A DNA stretch of 64,000 nt from Camillea tinctor. Lineage: Eukaryota; Ascomycota; Sordariomycetes; Xylariales; Xylariaceae. The DNA is taken from NCBI GenBank assembly GCA_022578605.1, contig MU394075.1, positions 310,001 to 374,000 of the forward strand. Reading direction: 5' to 3'. The position numbers and the translations under genes are program-made. The notes under the pieces were generated by a model that saw only the letters and a list, made by a program, of their open reading frames with translations, was not told the DNA's origin and did no database searches. Every line of letters begins with the position of its first letter. The stretch's first letter is position 1. Below, one piece after another: positions 1-12,763 of this stretch.

Positions 1-1236
1 TGTGTAATAGTTCAAATTCGATACAGGTGATTGTGAGTGCGAGCAATTGAGTTCCAGTATTTGAAACGCGTGGCGAAATGATTGGGCCAAACCCAGCACG
101 AGATTCCCGCCCGCTGCGGGCAGGCTTGGTCCCTGGCCTGGCTCCGGCTGCTAGAGAGCAATTTGATACAGTGCTACAAGATACCTTACAGTGAAATACT
201 AACCTAGGTATAAGACCGAATAGCGATTCGAGCACCATAAAATAGTAATATCGGCCTTGTCGGAACGATCTTATATAGTATATATATAAATCTGAATTAT
301 TTCCAAAGAATGGTTGAGTTTGTAATAGCAAAGATCATTTTTAGTATTTTTAGTAGCACCAAATGTTCTTATACGAGCACTGCAGTACCTAACTTAGGTA
401 AGTACCTAACATACCGCATGCCTCTGGGTAACGGTAACTTACTTATGTATGGATGCATCAATTTAGATCGAGTTTAAATCTCCATACTACATAATCAATC
501 TAAGAACTTCTACTTCGTACTTGCTTGAACAAATATAGGTAGCATTCTCATCTCGCCTTATGATCTATCAAGTGCACTAACTCAGCAGCTAAAAGTTTAA
601 ATATAGATCACGGGTATGTAGGTGTAGTACCGTACCTACCTAGTTACAGGGGCTCGCGGGGTTACGTCTCCCTTTAGGGGGGAGAGAAAAGGGAAAGCTT
701 AAGATTGATTTGAGGCTTGGCATTCGCTACTATGGCTGCTTATCATAATGAGCTAATCTGGCTCGGTGCTAGTTGGTTGGCTTATCGGTATGGTTTATCC
801 CACCTCCAGCTAACATTAATTGTTCTCTGCTTCAACCTTCGACGCTAATAATCTTCTTTCCCAATACATCATCATCTTCTTTTCTTCTCTCTTCCCCCTA
901 AATCCCTAAATCCCTAAATTTCCCTTCCCATCTGTTTAACATTGGAACTTGAGAAACGAGTCAGCTGGGTTACGCCAGAAACTGTTTCCCAGCCCTATTG
1001 AGGCTTTTTTCTTATTCTTCTTCTCTTTTTTTTCTTTTTTTTTCTTGACAATTATTTTCCCTTTCCCTCCCCCTCTGTTATTATCAGTAACAGGTCTCTT
1101 TATTTTATTTATTTATTTATTCTATTTTTGTTCCAGGGTCTTCTGTAGTTGTCCCCCTTTCCCCCGTTTCGTTTCTATACATTTGTTCTTCTGCTACAGA
1201 CTTGGACTTCGACCACCATCATCGTAAATCATCAAC
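1..1236. other. Upstream region of the OSBP gene
   Basis: No gene is supported here. The left part is AT-rich with ACCTAGGT-type palindromes (one at 202-209). From about 840 to 1230 the plus strand is strongly CT-rich, as is usual for a promoter and leader of a well expressed fungal gene. Open frames in this leader lack an ATG start and are low-complexity, so I do not call them genes. Confidence 0.6.
896..919. repeat. Three tandem copies of CCCTAAAT
   Basis: An 8-base unit CCCTAAAT is repeated three times without interruption about 320 bases upstream of the OSBP start codon. It resembles the plant-type telomere unit in reverse complement rather than the TTAGGG unit of filamentous fungi. It may be a promoter element or simple-sequence DNA. 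Confidence 0.75.
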
Positions 1237-2966
1237 ATGAGTTCAGCACCTCCAACTGCTGCTCCTGCAGCCGACGACGCACCCCAGACCGATGGATCTA
1301 AGATCAAGACTTTCATCTCGATTTTGCGAAAGTAAGTCTAATTATTTATTCCTCTTCTAGTTCACAGTGACCATGCCCAACGGGGTGTGTGTATGTGTGT
1401 GTTGCTGCTTGTTTGGCATCTCACCGCCAACCCTTTCCACCCTCTCATCTTAACCCTCCAACCGAACCTGCATGTTGGTCCGATCGCGGACCCCCTTGTA
1501 TTGCCCTACAGAAAGTATCATCTTATCATATCATACAACTTCTTTGGATCTGGGTCTACTGGGGATATCATGGCTAACTAAAAGCTCTGCTTGAAAAAAC
1601 TAATAGGTTCATCGGTGTCGCGGATCTCGCAGCCGTGCGGTTCTCTCTCCCTGCCCAACTTCTCGAACCCACCCCCAACCTAGAATACTGGAACTACCTC
1701 GACAATCCGAGCGCATTCGCTGCTATAGGCACTTCCGATGAACCCCTCGATCGCATGTTGGAGGTGCTCCGTTTCTGGTTCACCAAGGATCTGAAGTACG
1801 TCAAGGGCAAGCCCTGCAAACCCTATAATTCCTGCTTGGGAGAGTTCTTCCGCTGCAACTGGGAGGCCGAAGATAACGCACCGCGCATCGATACCAAGAG
1901 TCTTTCTGTGAATGGTGCTGCCCCTGGAAATGGAACCATCAGCAGTGCTTCTTCTGTCAAGTCGGCCAAGGGTGACCCTCGGGCCTCGTCAACCGTATCC
2001 GTTGTCCAGACCGCTACAAATCCCTCGGGCCCTACCGTTAGGATATCCTACTTGACCGAGCAGACATCCCACCACCCACCCGTCAGCGCATTCTACGTCA
2101 GTTGCCCAGAGAAAGGTCTGCATGCTAGGGGATACGACCAGATCAGTGCCAAGTTTACCGGTACCGCCATCAAAGTCTCGCCCGGCGAGCACAACCTCGG
2201 CATTTTCATCACTCTCGAGAAGAGAGACCACGAAACCTACCAGCTTACCCATCCTGCTGCGCACCTTGGTGGAATACTTCGTGGCGCATTGAGCGTTAGT
2301 GTTGGGGATATGGCCTACATAACCTGTCCCAAGACGAAATTAAAGGCTATCCTGAATTACGTGGAAGAAGGATGGCTGGGCCGAGCGCAGAATAAGGTCG
2401 AGGGTGTCATCTTCAGATACGACCCAGACAATGACACCAAGGTCCGCATAAAAGACGTGCCAGATTCGGATGTAGTCGCGAGATTAAGTGGCGCCTGGAA
2501 AGACAAAATCGTTTTCACTTTGGGACCGAAGCCAGTGGTAAGTTGATTCGATCCCGTTTTCTCCTAGCTTCAACTTGGCGGTCCATCGCTAATCTCTCCA
2601 TCTCCACAGGAATCACATCCGCCTGAGCGACAAGTTACCATTATCGACCTCAACCCCCTCACGGTTGCTCCCAAATCGTTGCCGCCAAAGGAGCAGCAAG
2701 CCGAAAACGAATCTCTACAATTATGGGATGGTGTCACCCAGGCCATCTTATCCAAGCAATTCTCTAAGGCTACCACTGTCAAGGTTGAGTTAGAAGAAAG
2801 ACAGCGAGAGAAGGCACGGGAGCGCGAACGCAAGAAGGAGGTCTGGAAGCCCATCTTCTTTGATCAGGTCACGGATAAGGCCGGCAAGCCAGATCTCAAC
2901 GACAAGGGCCGGCAGCTGCTCGAGAGAGCGCAGAAGGGAGATTGGAGTTTAGAGGGTATTATCTAA
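1237..2966 (+). CDS. Oxysterol-binding protein, short KES1/OSH4 type
   Basis: Predicted lipid transfer protein of the OSBP-related family, which in yeast (Kes1/Osh4) exchanges sterol and PI4P between membranes. The model has three exons: 1237-1331, 1607-2537 and 2610-2966, giving about 460 residues. Yeast Kes1 has 434. Both introns have GTAAGT donors and keep frame (the first splits a Lys codon, the second is phase 0). The family fingerprint EQTSHHPP is at about residues 183-190. The C-terminal part has a charged Glu/Arg-rich helix (around EERQREKARERERKKE) followed by the conserved tail. There is no PH domain, ankyrin repeat or FFAT-like N-terminus, so this is the short soluble class. An insertion of about 40 residues rich in Ser/Ala/Gly precedes the fingerprint. 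The start ATG at 1237 gives a short Ala/Pro-rich N-terminus and lies behind a CT-rich leader. Confidence 0.93.
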
Positions 2967-5621
2967 TTACAGAACAGGAGCATTGGACCGTACATTGATG
3001 GATTTGACGTCGGGTTGCCTAAAGGTTTATATCACTTTCCTATACATGTGGCAAGAGATCACGTAAAGGACATTGTCTTCCATAGATAGACTACAATCTT
3101 GTGCTTTTTTTTTTTTTTTGCTTTTCTATATTTGCCTTGCGGAACATATCATCACCATTTTATCATCATTGTCACCATTGCCATTTTTTGGGGGGGGGAA
3201 TCCGGCTCTGGCTTTGACTTGGATTTGGCTGGGCTCGGGCGATGGCAGGACAGGACAGACAGGCAAGGCGGCGGGAGCATCTTCACATACACTATACTAC
3301 TACATTACATTACATACAAAGCATGCTTTTAACTTATAAAACAATATTTCAAAGACGATATACACAAGCAAGCAAGCGATCAAGAACGAGAGAGAAATCA
3401 AATATGTAGGAACGGAAGTGCTTTGCGTATGTTTAAGTATACCTATTTAAGTTAAGGACTTAACCCCCCTTTTTTTTTTCAGCAGTGCTGGGTTAGGGTA
3501 GATGGAAGAGGAAAGGAGAATGGAGACAATTACCTACCTACTGTGCACATGTGTGTATAGATATATAAGAGAGAGGGAGTTGGCTTGATCGATGTAACCT
3601 ATGTATCACTATCATCAGGCAAATGCACGCTGGTGGTGTTTCCGTTCATTCCCTTTCTTTCTGCTCCGATCTGTCAGGGGTAAAAAGGGGGGGGAGTGGC
3701 AGTTTGCTGTGGAGATTGATATGGGTGGTCAGGATTCTTTGTATCTTTTTATTTTATTTCCTTACTTGCAGGTATATAGAGAGAGGGGTGAGATGGGTAA
3801 GGTGTATAAATATCGAGATACTGAGACATCGGTTTATACACACTTGATAACCTATAGGCTGATTGTGAAGTGTTTGAGGATGTGCCAGTTGCTGTGGTAA
3901 TGCTGGCTTGTCTTCCCCTGGCCCCCGTTTTCTTCGTGTCTTACATAACTAGATCAACTCGTCACGCTGAACTCCCTTTTCCTAGGCCTTCGCTTTTTTC
4001 TTTTCTTTTCTTCTTCTTCAGAGTACTCCTCGGCATAGCTCAGCGCGAACTGGTTCCTATACATACATAACCCGCTCACCTATCCTGCAGAGGCTACGGG
4101 GAATAGGGGTCGGTCGCTGAGTGAGACGGGGTATTCATAAGGTTGGACGGGGTTGGGATTTATATAGCGGTCTCTGATTGCATCCGCGGCGGTACTGCAC
4201 CATCAAGGCTGGTTTATGGGTTTATGGCCATAATGATGTGCGTTTGGGAGACAGGAACAACCAGGGGGATGAACGATCATCGAGGTCACGATACGTCGTA
4301 TTATCTTTGTCTTGTCCCGAGCTATTCTCGAGTGAAATACCCGTGATAGTGACGATATGGGACGCGAGTCCGTCTATGTCTTGTGCGGATCAGACACTCA
4401 GCCCACGCGATAACGGAGTGGACGGCGCTGCGGTAGATCGCGCTATGTATATAGGTCAAAGTGTGGGCCGTCACTCATCTAGAGGTCCTCGAATTTACCC
4501 CTCTGTAACACGATATCATCTCCTCGGATATAATTCTACATTAGATTGTATGAGCACGTCTAGAAATATGCTAACCTAGGTAGCTTGAGGTAGACAAGTC
4601 CTTGTGAGCTGATCTTGTTCCGGCTAAGGGGGTTGATGATATTGGCTGATGCAGACATGAAGGTAAGCTGAACCGGATACTCGTTCCATCTAGCACATGA
4701 TGATAACAACATGAACAGTTTCGGCAAATTATGTAATTTATTAAATATACTCAGGTCTTACTATTCACTAAATGAGTAGTTTACTGCAGACCAAGCTTGT
4801 GTATCTCACAAGTGAGGCTATTCGGCACATGTTGCTAGTCCCAATATTTGACAGTCATATATACGAGCCACCTAGTTTACTATTCAGGACTTTCTTGTCA
4901 CTGTTTTCTAGTTATATTGGCAGCCCATTTGTACTATCGCCTTCTATGCCATGTATAGTACCATCGCCAGTAGCATTGCTATGATTGGGATTGGAATTTA
5001 TTAGCCAATATATGCTGTGAGGAGTCAAACAAGTACTTAAGCTTCGAAATTACGATGATATCATGCCTTAAGTTAGAACTAAAACTTAGGTACCTGGGAT
5101 GCCGTTTCTTATACCTACATAACAGTCTTTCCTTTCCTCTAAAAAGTACGCAGTACCACGTATCTCATGATAAATTGTCTTTGTGACACTAGTGCTATTA
5201 CATTAATTACTATTTTGGGAAGCCTACTTGGCATCCTCTTGTTCTAATTGGCTTCGAGGTTAGCTTGCACAATCCTGAAGGTACGAATGAACAACTGTGT
5301 GCAAGCTTCCTAATCAACGGACCTCCATCGGCGATCTCTGACCTAACTCTTGATATGTAGATGAGAATTGGAGGGAACTGAAGCCGAGACCAATTCCGCG
5401 AGCGTCAAAAGAAATTCGGATTAGATGTTCTAATGACGAAAATCATGTTAAACACAGCTTAGCTATTGATTCTATCCACAACTAATCTTGGAAAGTAATC
5501 CCATAATAGAGATATAGAGTGCATTTCCATCTTCTGTCACTTAAGATAATCTTTCAAATCACGCTCTCTAGACCAACAGCCCGAATCCTGCACCTCGAGT
5601 CTCCCTTAGCACAGCATACAA
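2967..5621. other. Long intergenic region
   Basis: The first few hundred bases are presumably the 3' untranslated region of the OSBP gene and include T and G homopolymers (about 3104-3119 and 3189-3198). Beyond that I see AT-rich sequence and an ACCTAGGT palindrome at 4574-4581. A 133-codon open frame at 4178-4579 has no recognisable domain and no splicing partner, and I do not call it. Confidence 0.5.
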
Positions 5622-6025
5622 CAATAACCAATCCTAGCAGCACCATTGCTCCTCGCCAGCGCCATCATCGCTGGAAACTGTGAAGAGGGCTTATATTATT
5701 GCGGAAGGACCTTGCTTCGTATGGGTTCGTAAAACAACTCCCTATCCACGAAGAACTTTTCCTCTAATACTCCTGATATGTAACAGGAGACTATCGATAT
5801 CAGATCGGCCGCGCTCTAGCCGAAGCGGGCCGGGATAAAAGGAACCACGGAGTGAATGATATCTTTCGATGCTTAGGTGGACCCGGAGGAGATATCACTT
5901 GGCAGAAATACTGTAGCCATGGGTGTTTGCATGGTGAGGGTGATGGCAGTGATGATTATTGCAATTTGAATGATGATTATGATGGTGGAGGTTTCCTTCA
6001 CGTTCCAAATGTGGAACTCATATAA
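5622..6025 (+). pseudogene. Small cysteine-rich secreted protein, no start codon found
   Basis: Two reading frames join cleanly across an intron at 5725-5786 (donor GTTCGT, acceptor CAG). The product has about 113 residues after the upstream in-frame stop. It starts with a hydrophobic LLLASAIIA-type stretch ending in Ala, like the end of a signal peptide. A compact domain follows with six Cys, including an LYYCGRTLL segment, a DIFRCLGG segment and a YCSHGC segment, then an acidic Gly-rich tail. From memory this pattern resembles a widespread family of small secreted proteins of fungi of unknown function, some discussed as effector candidates. No ATG is in frame with the hydrophobic stretch: a TAA sits directly before it. 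Either the first exon is missed, or the start has been lost and this is a relic. I do not assign toxicity or any activity. Confidence 0.55.
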
Positions 6026-7168
6026 ATAGATGTGCCTTTCTGTGTCGGTTGGTTCATATTTACGGATTGCCGGATGGCCGTTCGGCTCGTTCATGGACCG
6101 CGGGGGGGGGGCGTGTAGAATGTCGTACTATGACAATGCGAACAATGCGAAACCCCTGAAAGAGTTCCTCACGATGGGCAGTCATTTGGTAGAGCTTACC
6201 CAGACCACAGAACTGGTAACGCTAATATATTGCGATAAATAAACGTGATTGGAAAAGGCGACTTACTTTCCCCTTTATTTTCTCAGCAGCAAGGTCATTT
6301 AGCTTTCATCTATAAATCTTACATATCATGGACAGGTCAAGTGCTATCGAATTTAAACATATATCGTTGGCGGACATTCCACACAATATTTTCCAACCCT
6401 CGGCCTTAGGCACATCTCATTTTATCGCGGGTCTATATGTCAGATGTGCGACTTGCTTAAAGTTGACTAAAATGCCTTAATTAATTAACTTGATACATGG
6501 GAAGAGAAAGTTTCCCGGAGTGATTACAACTGTGGCACCTCAAATTCGACGCCTCTGTGTGTGAGATGCTGGAAGATGGCTGCATGCTGTAGGTAGTCGT
6601 TCTGCGGGCTTGAGGTGCGTCGGCCTTCTAGGGGTTGCTGGTTGGATGGCCAGGATACATCTCAGGCCCGTATGTTATGAGATGAGACAATCCCCTTGAT
6701 ATGCATTTACTTATATCATGGTACCCAAGAAAGATAAATAGAATAAAGAAATGGTCGAAAGAAATCAGGTTACGGTTAGGTATATAACCCTTTGTATGAA
6801 TGCTGGTCTTTACCCCTTTTCCAGCTTCTGGCTCGTTCCCTTCCCCCTTCCCCACCATGTTTTCGTACAGTGAGCATGACTTATTCTTGTCATACAGACG
6901 GTAAACATTAATCATTATCGAACAATCCCATCTTTGCATAAATGGACACTTCTGTTTCTTAGTCATATAATAATCATTTAGAGTCTTGTTGATCCGTGCT
7001 GATGGTGCTTGGTAAATAATAAGAAAAACCCATATTCTTGACCCGCTTCTCTATCTATATGTCCAGCAAACAATCCTTCATTTCTGTAACGTTAGTTTCG
7101 TCGTGCACAAGTCATATCCTATATCCTATATCCTATATTCCTTCCTATCTAACAACACCCACCAGCCA
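6026..7168. other. Intergenic region between two downstream gene ends
   Basis: AT-rich DNA between the 3' ends of the small secreted-protein locus and the GH5 gene, which converge. A 112-codon open frame at 6628-6966 on the minus strand is low-complexity and unsupported. Nothing else is recognised. Confidence 0.5.
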
Positions 7169-8818
7169 CTAGAAGGCGATCCCAGCGATCACCAGCGAAA
7201 TAGAAATTACGGTGGCCCATTTCGCTGCATGTTGGCCAAAGCGAGGCGCACTTGAGTCATCCTCAAGCTCCGGAACGGTACCATCGACTGATAATGTAGA
7301 CCTCGCCGTGGTGTTCAAGTTGTTCACAAAGTCTGGCGCTCTCCAGTCCGACCAGTCGTGTGATAGTAATCCCCTACGTAATAACGTTAGCCATTAATGC
7401 TCATGCCTCAGCGAACGCCCTTGAACCCTCCTCTTCCAGAGACTTGCTATATCAGCTGGGGGGAAGACAGCCGAAAGCACACTCACCATTGTTCATCGTA
7501 GTCTTGCGTTCCCTCTCGGATGTAATAGCTCCCACCTATTTGCCATATCATCCATCCGGCGTTACGCGACGACACGAAATTCAGCAAACAGGAAGCGTAA
7601 GAGTCCTGCGCAGTCGTTGAATTCTGCTCGAGGCCGAACTCGGTCAGGAGGACGGGGAACTTGTGATTAGCGTCATCGTCCAATGCCTCGAAACCGGCCG
7701 AGTTCAATCTGTCTTCCACGCTGGAGCATTCACTACTGGCCCCAAAAGTGAAGATGTTATCGTAAGCGTGCAGCTCGAGAACGAGCTTATTGCCGTATCC
7801 CGCGAAGTCGTTCTTGCTGAATCTCGCCGATCCCGGCGTCAGATTCGACCCGTCGACTACGACAGAGAGGTCCTTGTCCGAGTCCAATCCTGAGAGGAAG
7901 ATCAATACGTCCGGGTTGGCTGCATGGATCGCATCAGAGCCTTGCCTCATATACGTGTACCAATCTTCCCAAGTGTACGTGCTGGCCACTTGGGAGTTTG
8001 TTAATGGGACTCGCAGCTCATTCCGTAGGGACATAGACATGAGATTGGACCACGATCTTCCCTGCAAGCTGTTAGCTTCTCGGTTGGGCTGTTGACAGAA
8101 AAGTGACCTGTCGGACTAACGTGGTTTGCCATGAAAGATAGACCCCTAGACCAATTATCGACATTGAAATAAGTGTCTCCCCACCAACCGTTTCCATCCG
8201 TGGGGTTGCAACACCAGCCCGCCTGCGAGAGGTGGTTGTCTAGATGGACGTAAATCTCCTGTCTGGCGCATTCGGCCGCGATGGCATCAAAAACCTACGC
8301 CTATTTGTCAGCTACGCCTATTGCCAAGACAATAAATCATATTACGGCTTGCACGGGTTGGGCCTCACCTGTAATCTTGTTGTCTGGTTGTCAAACGAAG
8401 GGTTGTTTGTGATAACTGCATTGAAAACTGTACTTCCGGCATCCTGGCCGAGGGCGTCAGTGAAGGCCCTCTGGATCGTCACATCGCTCTCGCCATTGTC
8501 GTAGTATTGATCTATCATCTCGGTCGCATATGTTAATCGGATTGCATTCATGCCCACGCTTTTAATCATGGATACGATGCTCTCTATTGATTGATACTGC
8601 AGTCCTTCGGGCACCATAGCGTCCAGCGATCCGGGCCAGTTGACGCCTGCATAGGTGACTGTCGCGTTGTTGGCATCTAACATCCAGCGACCGTTGGTAG
8701 TGAACGGACCGTTCGGCCATGTTGCTCTTGGCGCCACTGTCGACGTCGACGCAGCAGCGAGGCTGGCAGCGGCCAGAACGGTGACTGCTTTGCTGCGAAT
8801 TCTTTCCAGTCTAGTCAT
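7169..8818 (-). CDS. Secreted glycoside hydrolase family 5 (cellulase-like)
   Basis: Retaining GH5 enzyme, probably an endo-beta-glucanase acting on plant or fungal cell wall glucan outside the cell. Four exons (8818-8369, 8294-8121, 8061-7487, 7373-7169) give about 467 residues, and all junctions keep frame. The start at 8818 gives a short basic N-terminus and an Ala-rich signal peptide; an upstream in-frame ATG at 8911 would bury the signal. The acid/base Glu lies in LRNE (about E223) and the nucleophile Glu in LLTEFG (about E349), both standard for GH5. An HLDNH segment and an NGWW segment are also present. The last 20 residues form a hydrophobic tail with no cytosolic end (ISISLVIAGIAF), which suggests a GPI anchor signal or membrane tail. 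No carbohydrate-binding module is seen. The exact substrate cannot be told. Confidence 0.9.
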
Positions 8819-9895
8819 AGCAAATAAAAGCGAATGTGGGAAAAGCGAGTGAAGTATGAAAGTTTGTGGAAGGACAACGCGGAGGTCGTCGAGACAAGTT
8901 TGCGTCGACATGTGTCTACCCGAGCACGTTCCATTCGATCATCGCAGACCCTAGCAGCAAAACCCTGGTTCGTATTCCGGGTGGCAAATGGCGCGCGGTT
9001 GGGTTAGACATGCAAGTGATATGCAGGGCCTACACTACATAGGTTTAGCTGATGACAAAAAGGAAAAGAGGTAAGGAAAGGAAAAGCCCACCAAGGTTAC
9101 ATCCTGAACACTTGGGGTTCTTGGCTCCCATATGCATGAGACTTAGACGTTCTTGAGTCGACGGCTGAAATAAGGAACAACACCACATTGCTACCTCCAC
9201 TGAAACAAATAATCTACACTGCCACATAGGTAAGATGCTTTTTGGGGGTCTCATAATCACTACCCCTCATAGACAGACAGATGATATTTTGCTTGTTCTC
9301 TTTCTTTCTCGTAGGCAAGTATCAAAGACGCCAAGATTCTATTTATAGACAAGTGAATGGTTCCGACTAATCCACCGGACTGGCGACCGACCCGTCGTCA
9401 AATTAGAAACCTCCAAGATCTACGCTTCCGTTTTTATATATCACGTGATAGATTAGGAATAGGGGCAAGGGACCAGTAGGATGTAAGAAAGGTTTTCAAC
9501 TTGTGTTGATGAGCTAAGAAATCTAAAGATTGCATCTCATCTACCCTGGTCCTTCTTCATCGTCCTTAAATAGAGTGGTAATAATACAATCTTGGGGATT
9601 TTGTACCTTGCCTATCAAAATCAAAGTACTCGTAGCCTCGTTCGCCAATAACTGAATTCATGTCATGTGGGTACAAACTCGTGCCTTTGTGTCCGTGTTT
9701 TTTACCGGTGCATCTCTAGACATACTCGGCAGTGACTGAGTCATATCGTTGACCTGGTCTGGATTAGCTAATCCGAGGCTGAAAAGGGACAGTCTAGTAG
9801 TCGTTGTATGCCTACCTTTATAGATCAAAGTGTATTCGGTTGACGCGGAATGGTCTGGGAGGTTATTAATATCCATATAAGATCGAAGACTGTGT
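8819..9895. other. Intergenic region
   Basis: Promoter side of the GH5 gene and 3' side of the Hsp70-like gene. Short open frames at 9045-9260 and 9658-9876 (minus strand) have no recognisable features. Nothing else is seen. Confidence 0.5.
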
Positions 9896-11753
9896 TTAGA
9901 CCCTTATCTTACAGATAGTTTCAAGCATGAAATTGACTTCATACCATAATCTTCCGTCCAGGCCCTTCTTTTTCTCAAAATTTTCCTCTGGAATTCTACC
10001 CAAGTCAGCTTCTAAGTTGCATAGGACTTTGATATTGTCCGTCAACGCGATGGGTGCCTTTCGTGACTTGTCGTCAGCGTATATCACTAGAGAGGACGAT
10101 CGTGGTGGTCCATCAACAACAAGTCGGTGGATGAGATAGTGTTGAATAAAAGGTTGATTTTCGTATACTCGTTCACCCTATTGACATTAGTAATGGGCCT
10201 TTAGGAGGAAAATAGAATAAGCTTACTCGTTTGATCTGCCATACCATTGCTCCGACGCGCCAAACTCCTTCAAAGCTATCCCACTGCCTCTGCTCTCGCA
10301 TAAACCCATGGATCTTGTCGTCGAAATAGACATTGAGCCGAATGCCATAATGTTTCCGTGCTGTTCTAGCCTGGATGACAGGCACATCATAATTCTCACG
10401 TTTAATTTGAGAAATCCCCCTCATTACTGCCCCTTGGACTACAGATTCCCATGCATTAGGGGGTTGGAGGATCTCCAGAGCTTGACCTTTTGCGCGACCC
10501 TCGTTGATGTCCAACTCCAATCTCTCCCGTAGATAGGTTGAAGCTCCGAAACCCCCCACGAGTAGAATTGATCGGATCGGAACATTGCTTAGCGCAATTT
10601 GCTCTTTGACTAGCTGAATTATTCGCAAAATTTCGTGTTCGAAAAACATATGCACATCAGCCGCTCGAAGGGTGAACCGGCCGTTACGATTGACTCCGAC
10701 TGTTTGATTGGTCGCAATTCCACCTACTGGGATAGAGAAGCGCTCGTTCTGCGCGATCGAACTGAGAGTAAAACGTCGTTTGATCTGCGTGTTCATTCGT
10801 GATCTAGTAAGCGAACACGGATGATATATTCTAATATTGGGGAGTGAGCCTTACGTTTGTATCAAATTTGTCTCTAGCGTCGCGGAGAATCTCCTCACCC
10901 CAACCATCCTCCTTTTCAAGCTTGGCAGTTAGAAATTGACAGAACCTGTCGGTGATCTGGTTTGAGCCGCAGAAGTCTCCAGTACCCTCAGCGGCCTCAA
11001 CAATCTGAAGAACAGGGGACAGAGATGTTATCGTGTACGTAATTAAGTCAACAGTTCCACCTCCACAGTCCACAACGACAAATGAATCACCGACTTTCAA
11101 AGCATGTTGATCGAGTTCTTTCAGAGCAGCAGTAGCTGCTGCTTCGGGCTCGGAAACCAATGCGACCGTTGAGTTCTTGGGAAGGTTCCTAATTCGCTGA
11201 AATGCCTGAGACGTTCGTTGCTTGGCACGATCACTCCAAATAGCAGGAACGGTTAAGACGAAGCGGATAGCGGTGTTGCTGACTATCTGTTGACCAACCT
11301 GGTTCTGGATTTTCTCCATGAAATGCTCCAGTAGCCCCGAGAGGTAATCAGTGACCTTCTGATCAACCCTATCTATTTGGAGACTCTTTTTGAAAGACTC
11401 TGGTGATTTTCGAAGGCCATCTGGCTCTAATGCTCTGGTATAGTTAGTTCAAGAAAAAGAGGCCATAAGGGTCTAATAAAGCGGCATGGAAGGGAGGATA
11501 TAACTCACAGCTTGAATGCAGAAATCACGGAGCTAGGAGTTGCATCGTCAGGGATCTGGGAACCCCATTCGATTTTTTTATAATTCAGATACCGAAGAGT
11601 GGTGGGAACCTTGGGTGAAGAAAATCCCTGAGGCCAATCTCTAATAACAACTGGAGTACGATCAGATCTGCCAGTCTCTCCCCAAGCGATCCCGGAATAT
11701 GTGGTTCCAAAATCGATACCCACAACTAGCCGACGATCACCTGATGAAGTCAT
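9896..11753 (-). CDS. Hsp70-like ATPase (fungal HSPA12-like group)
   Basis: Actin/Hsp70-fold ATPase of the divergent fungal Hsp70-like group, not a canonical chaperone. Four exons (11753-11509, 11434-10855, 10784-10227, 10177-9896) give about 554 residues. The phosphate-1 loop GIDFGTTYSG is at residues 12-21, the phosphate-2 motif VVVDCGGGTVD near 201-211, and the adenosine motif LLVGGFGAS near 350-357. The substrate-binding domain of true Hsp70 and an EEVD tail are absent; the C-terminus is a short unrelated region ending near LETICKIRV. The second intron acceptor is taken at CGCAG (intron 10785-10854) because the nearer TAG acceptor breaks the frame. The gene is divergent from the coiled-coil gene starting at 12764, with about 1 kb between the two start codons. 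Members of this group are expanded in filamentous fungi and their roles are mostly unknown. Confidence 0.88.
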
Positions 11754-12763
11754 CGTGTAAAGTTGGGGATGTAAACGACCTTTCCTGTATTCTAGATTAG
11801 AAGAGACAAGTGAGTATGTATGACTGAATAAGATTTCTCTTGGGCTTTACGGGTAAGGTGCTTTACTTTTTAGTTTTCTGCCTTCCTACATAGGGAGATA
11901 TTGTAAGGGAATCTTGGGTATCATATATACACAAGTATTGGATATTTCATGAATAATAAGCTGCTTCTTTATCTTAGCCGTCTAAGTTGAATTGTTTCCA
12001 TGTCTTGTAGGTTCTGCTTGGGCAGGTTTTACTGGTTACCATATGATCAGACTAGGCAGCCATCAGGGGGTTTTGTTTTTCTGAGTTAACCAGAGGGCTT
12101 TGTGTTATTAAACAACATGGTTCTAGCTTTTTCCACTCGCAAAACGCGATCTTTCATGCATGATTATAGACATTCAGGCAATATTTTTCATGTTTACGAC
12201 AGCTAACAGGATGTGGATATGCTGGTTTGCAGGGTCCGCTTATATGTAGCTGCCAAAGAAAGGAATGCCGATCTGCAGGCTGGGATGCATGTGATGAAAA
12301 GTGAGGGGTACGAACCTTAGGAATAGCAGCGATGGGTGCCAACGTACATGGGGATGTTAGCGTAAGGCGCCAACATATCTGCAAATAGGATCGAGGCCTA
12401 ATTGAAGAGAGGGTGGTTCGATGCCGACAGGTCCCAGTATGTGACCAACTGCATAAAGGTATAGGTTAGGATATATACAAGCCATACCTCCTAAACAACC
12501 ACATTTTCAAATTAATAATGACGAAGTAATGAATTCACTTGAGAAGCTTCCAAGAAGCAGCACACACTTCCATGAATGTGAGTCAGACAAGTAAGTCTCC
12601 AAATTAATACATAATCCAGAAGAAGGCAACTGAAGACAAGACAAACAAGAGCTATTAAAACTTACATGATTAATACTATTATCTCTAGTGGGCTTTACAC
12701 TTATGATTCTCACAATTGTATGAATGAACTTCATTTCAATCACACCTCTACAAACCTTGTGTC
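11754..12763. promoter_or_regulatory. Divergent promoter region, Hsp70-like and coiled-coil genes
   Basis: About 1 kb shared between the start codons of two divergent genes. It contains one copy of a sequence element (about 12230-12380) that recurs upstream of the RBR ligase gene. A separate ATGCCGACAGG at about 12421-12431 repeats the core of that element. Confidence 0.55.
12230..12380. repeat. Dispersed element, copy 1 (upstream of Hsp70-like gene)
   Basis: Blocks shared in the same order with 16622-16795 include TTGCAGG/CTGCAGG, GGATGCCGA (here GGAATGCCGA at 12262), GCATGTGATG (12287), GAGGGGT (12303), CCAAC and GCGCCAACAT (about 12367). The copies differ by substitutions and small gaps. 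Both lie about 0.5-0.65 kb upstream of a minus-strand gene and have the same orientation relative to it. Confidence 0.65.

Noticed and set aside
949..1227. 92-codon Phe/Leu-rich frame upstream of the OSBP gene
   Set aside because: It starts at TTG and is a translation of the CT-rich leader.
4178..4579. 133-codon open frame
   Set aside because: No domain, signal peptide, splicing partner or conserved look. Likely chance.
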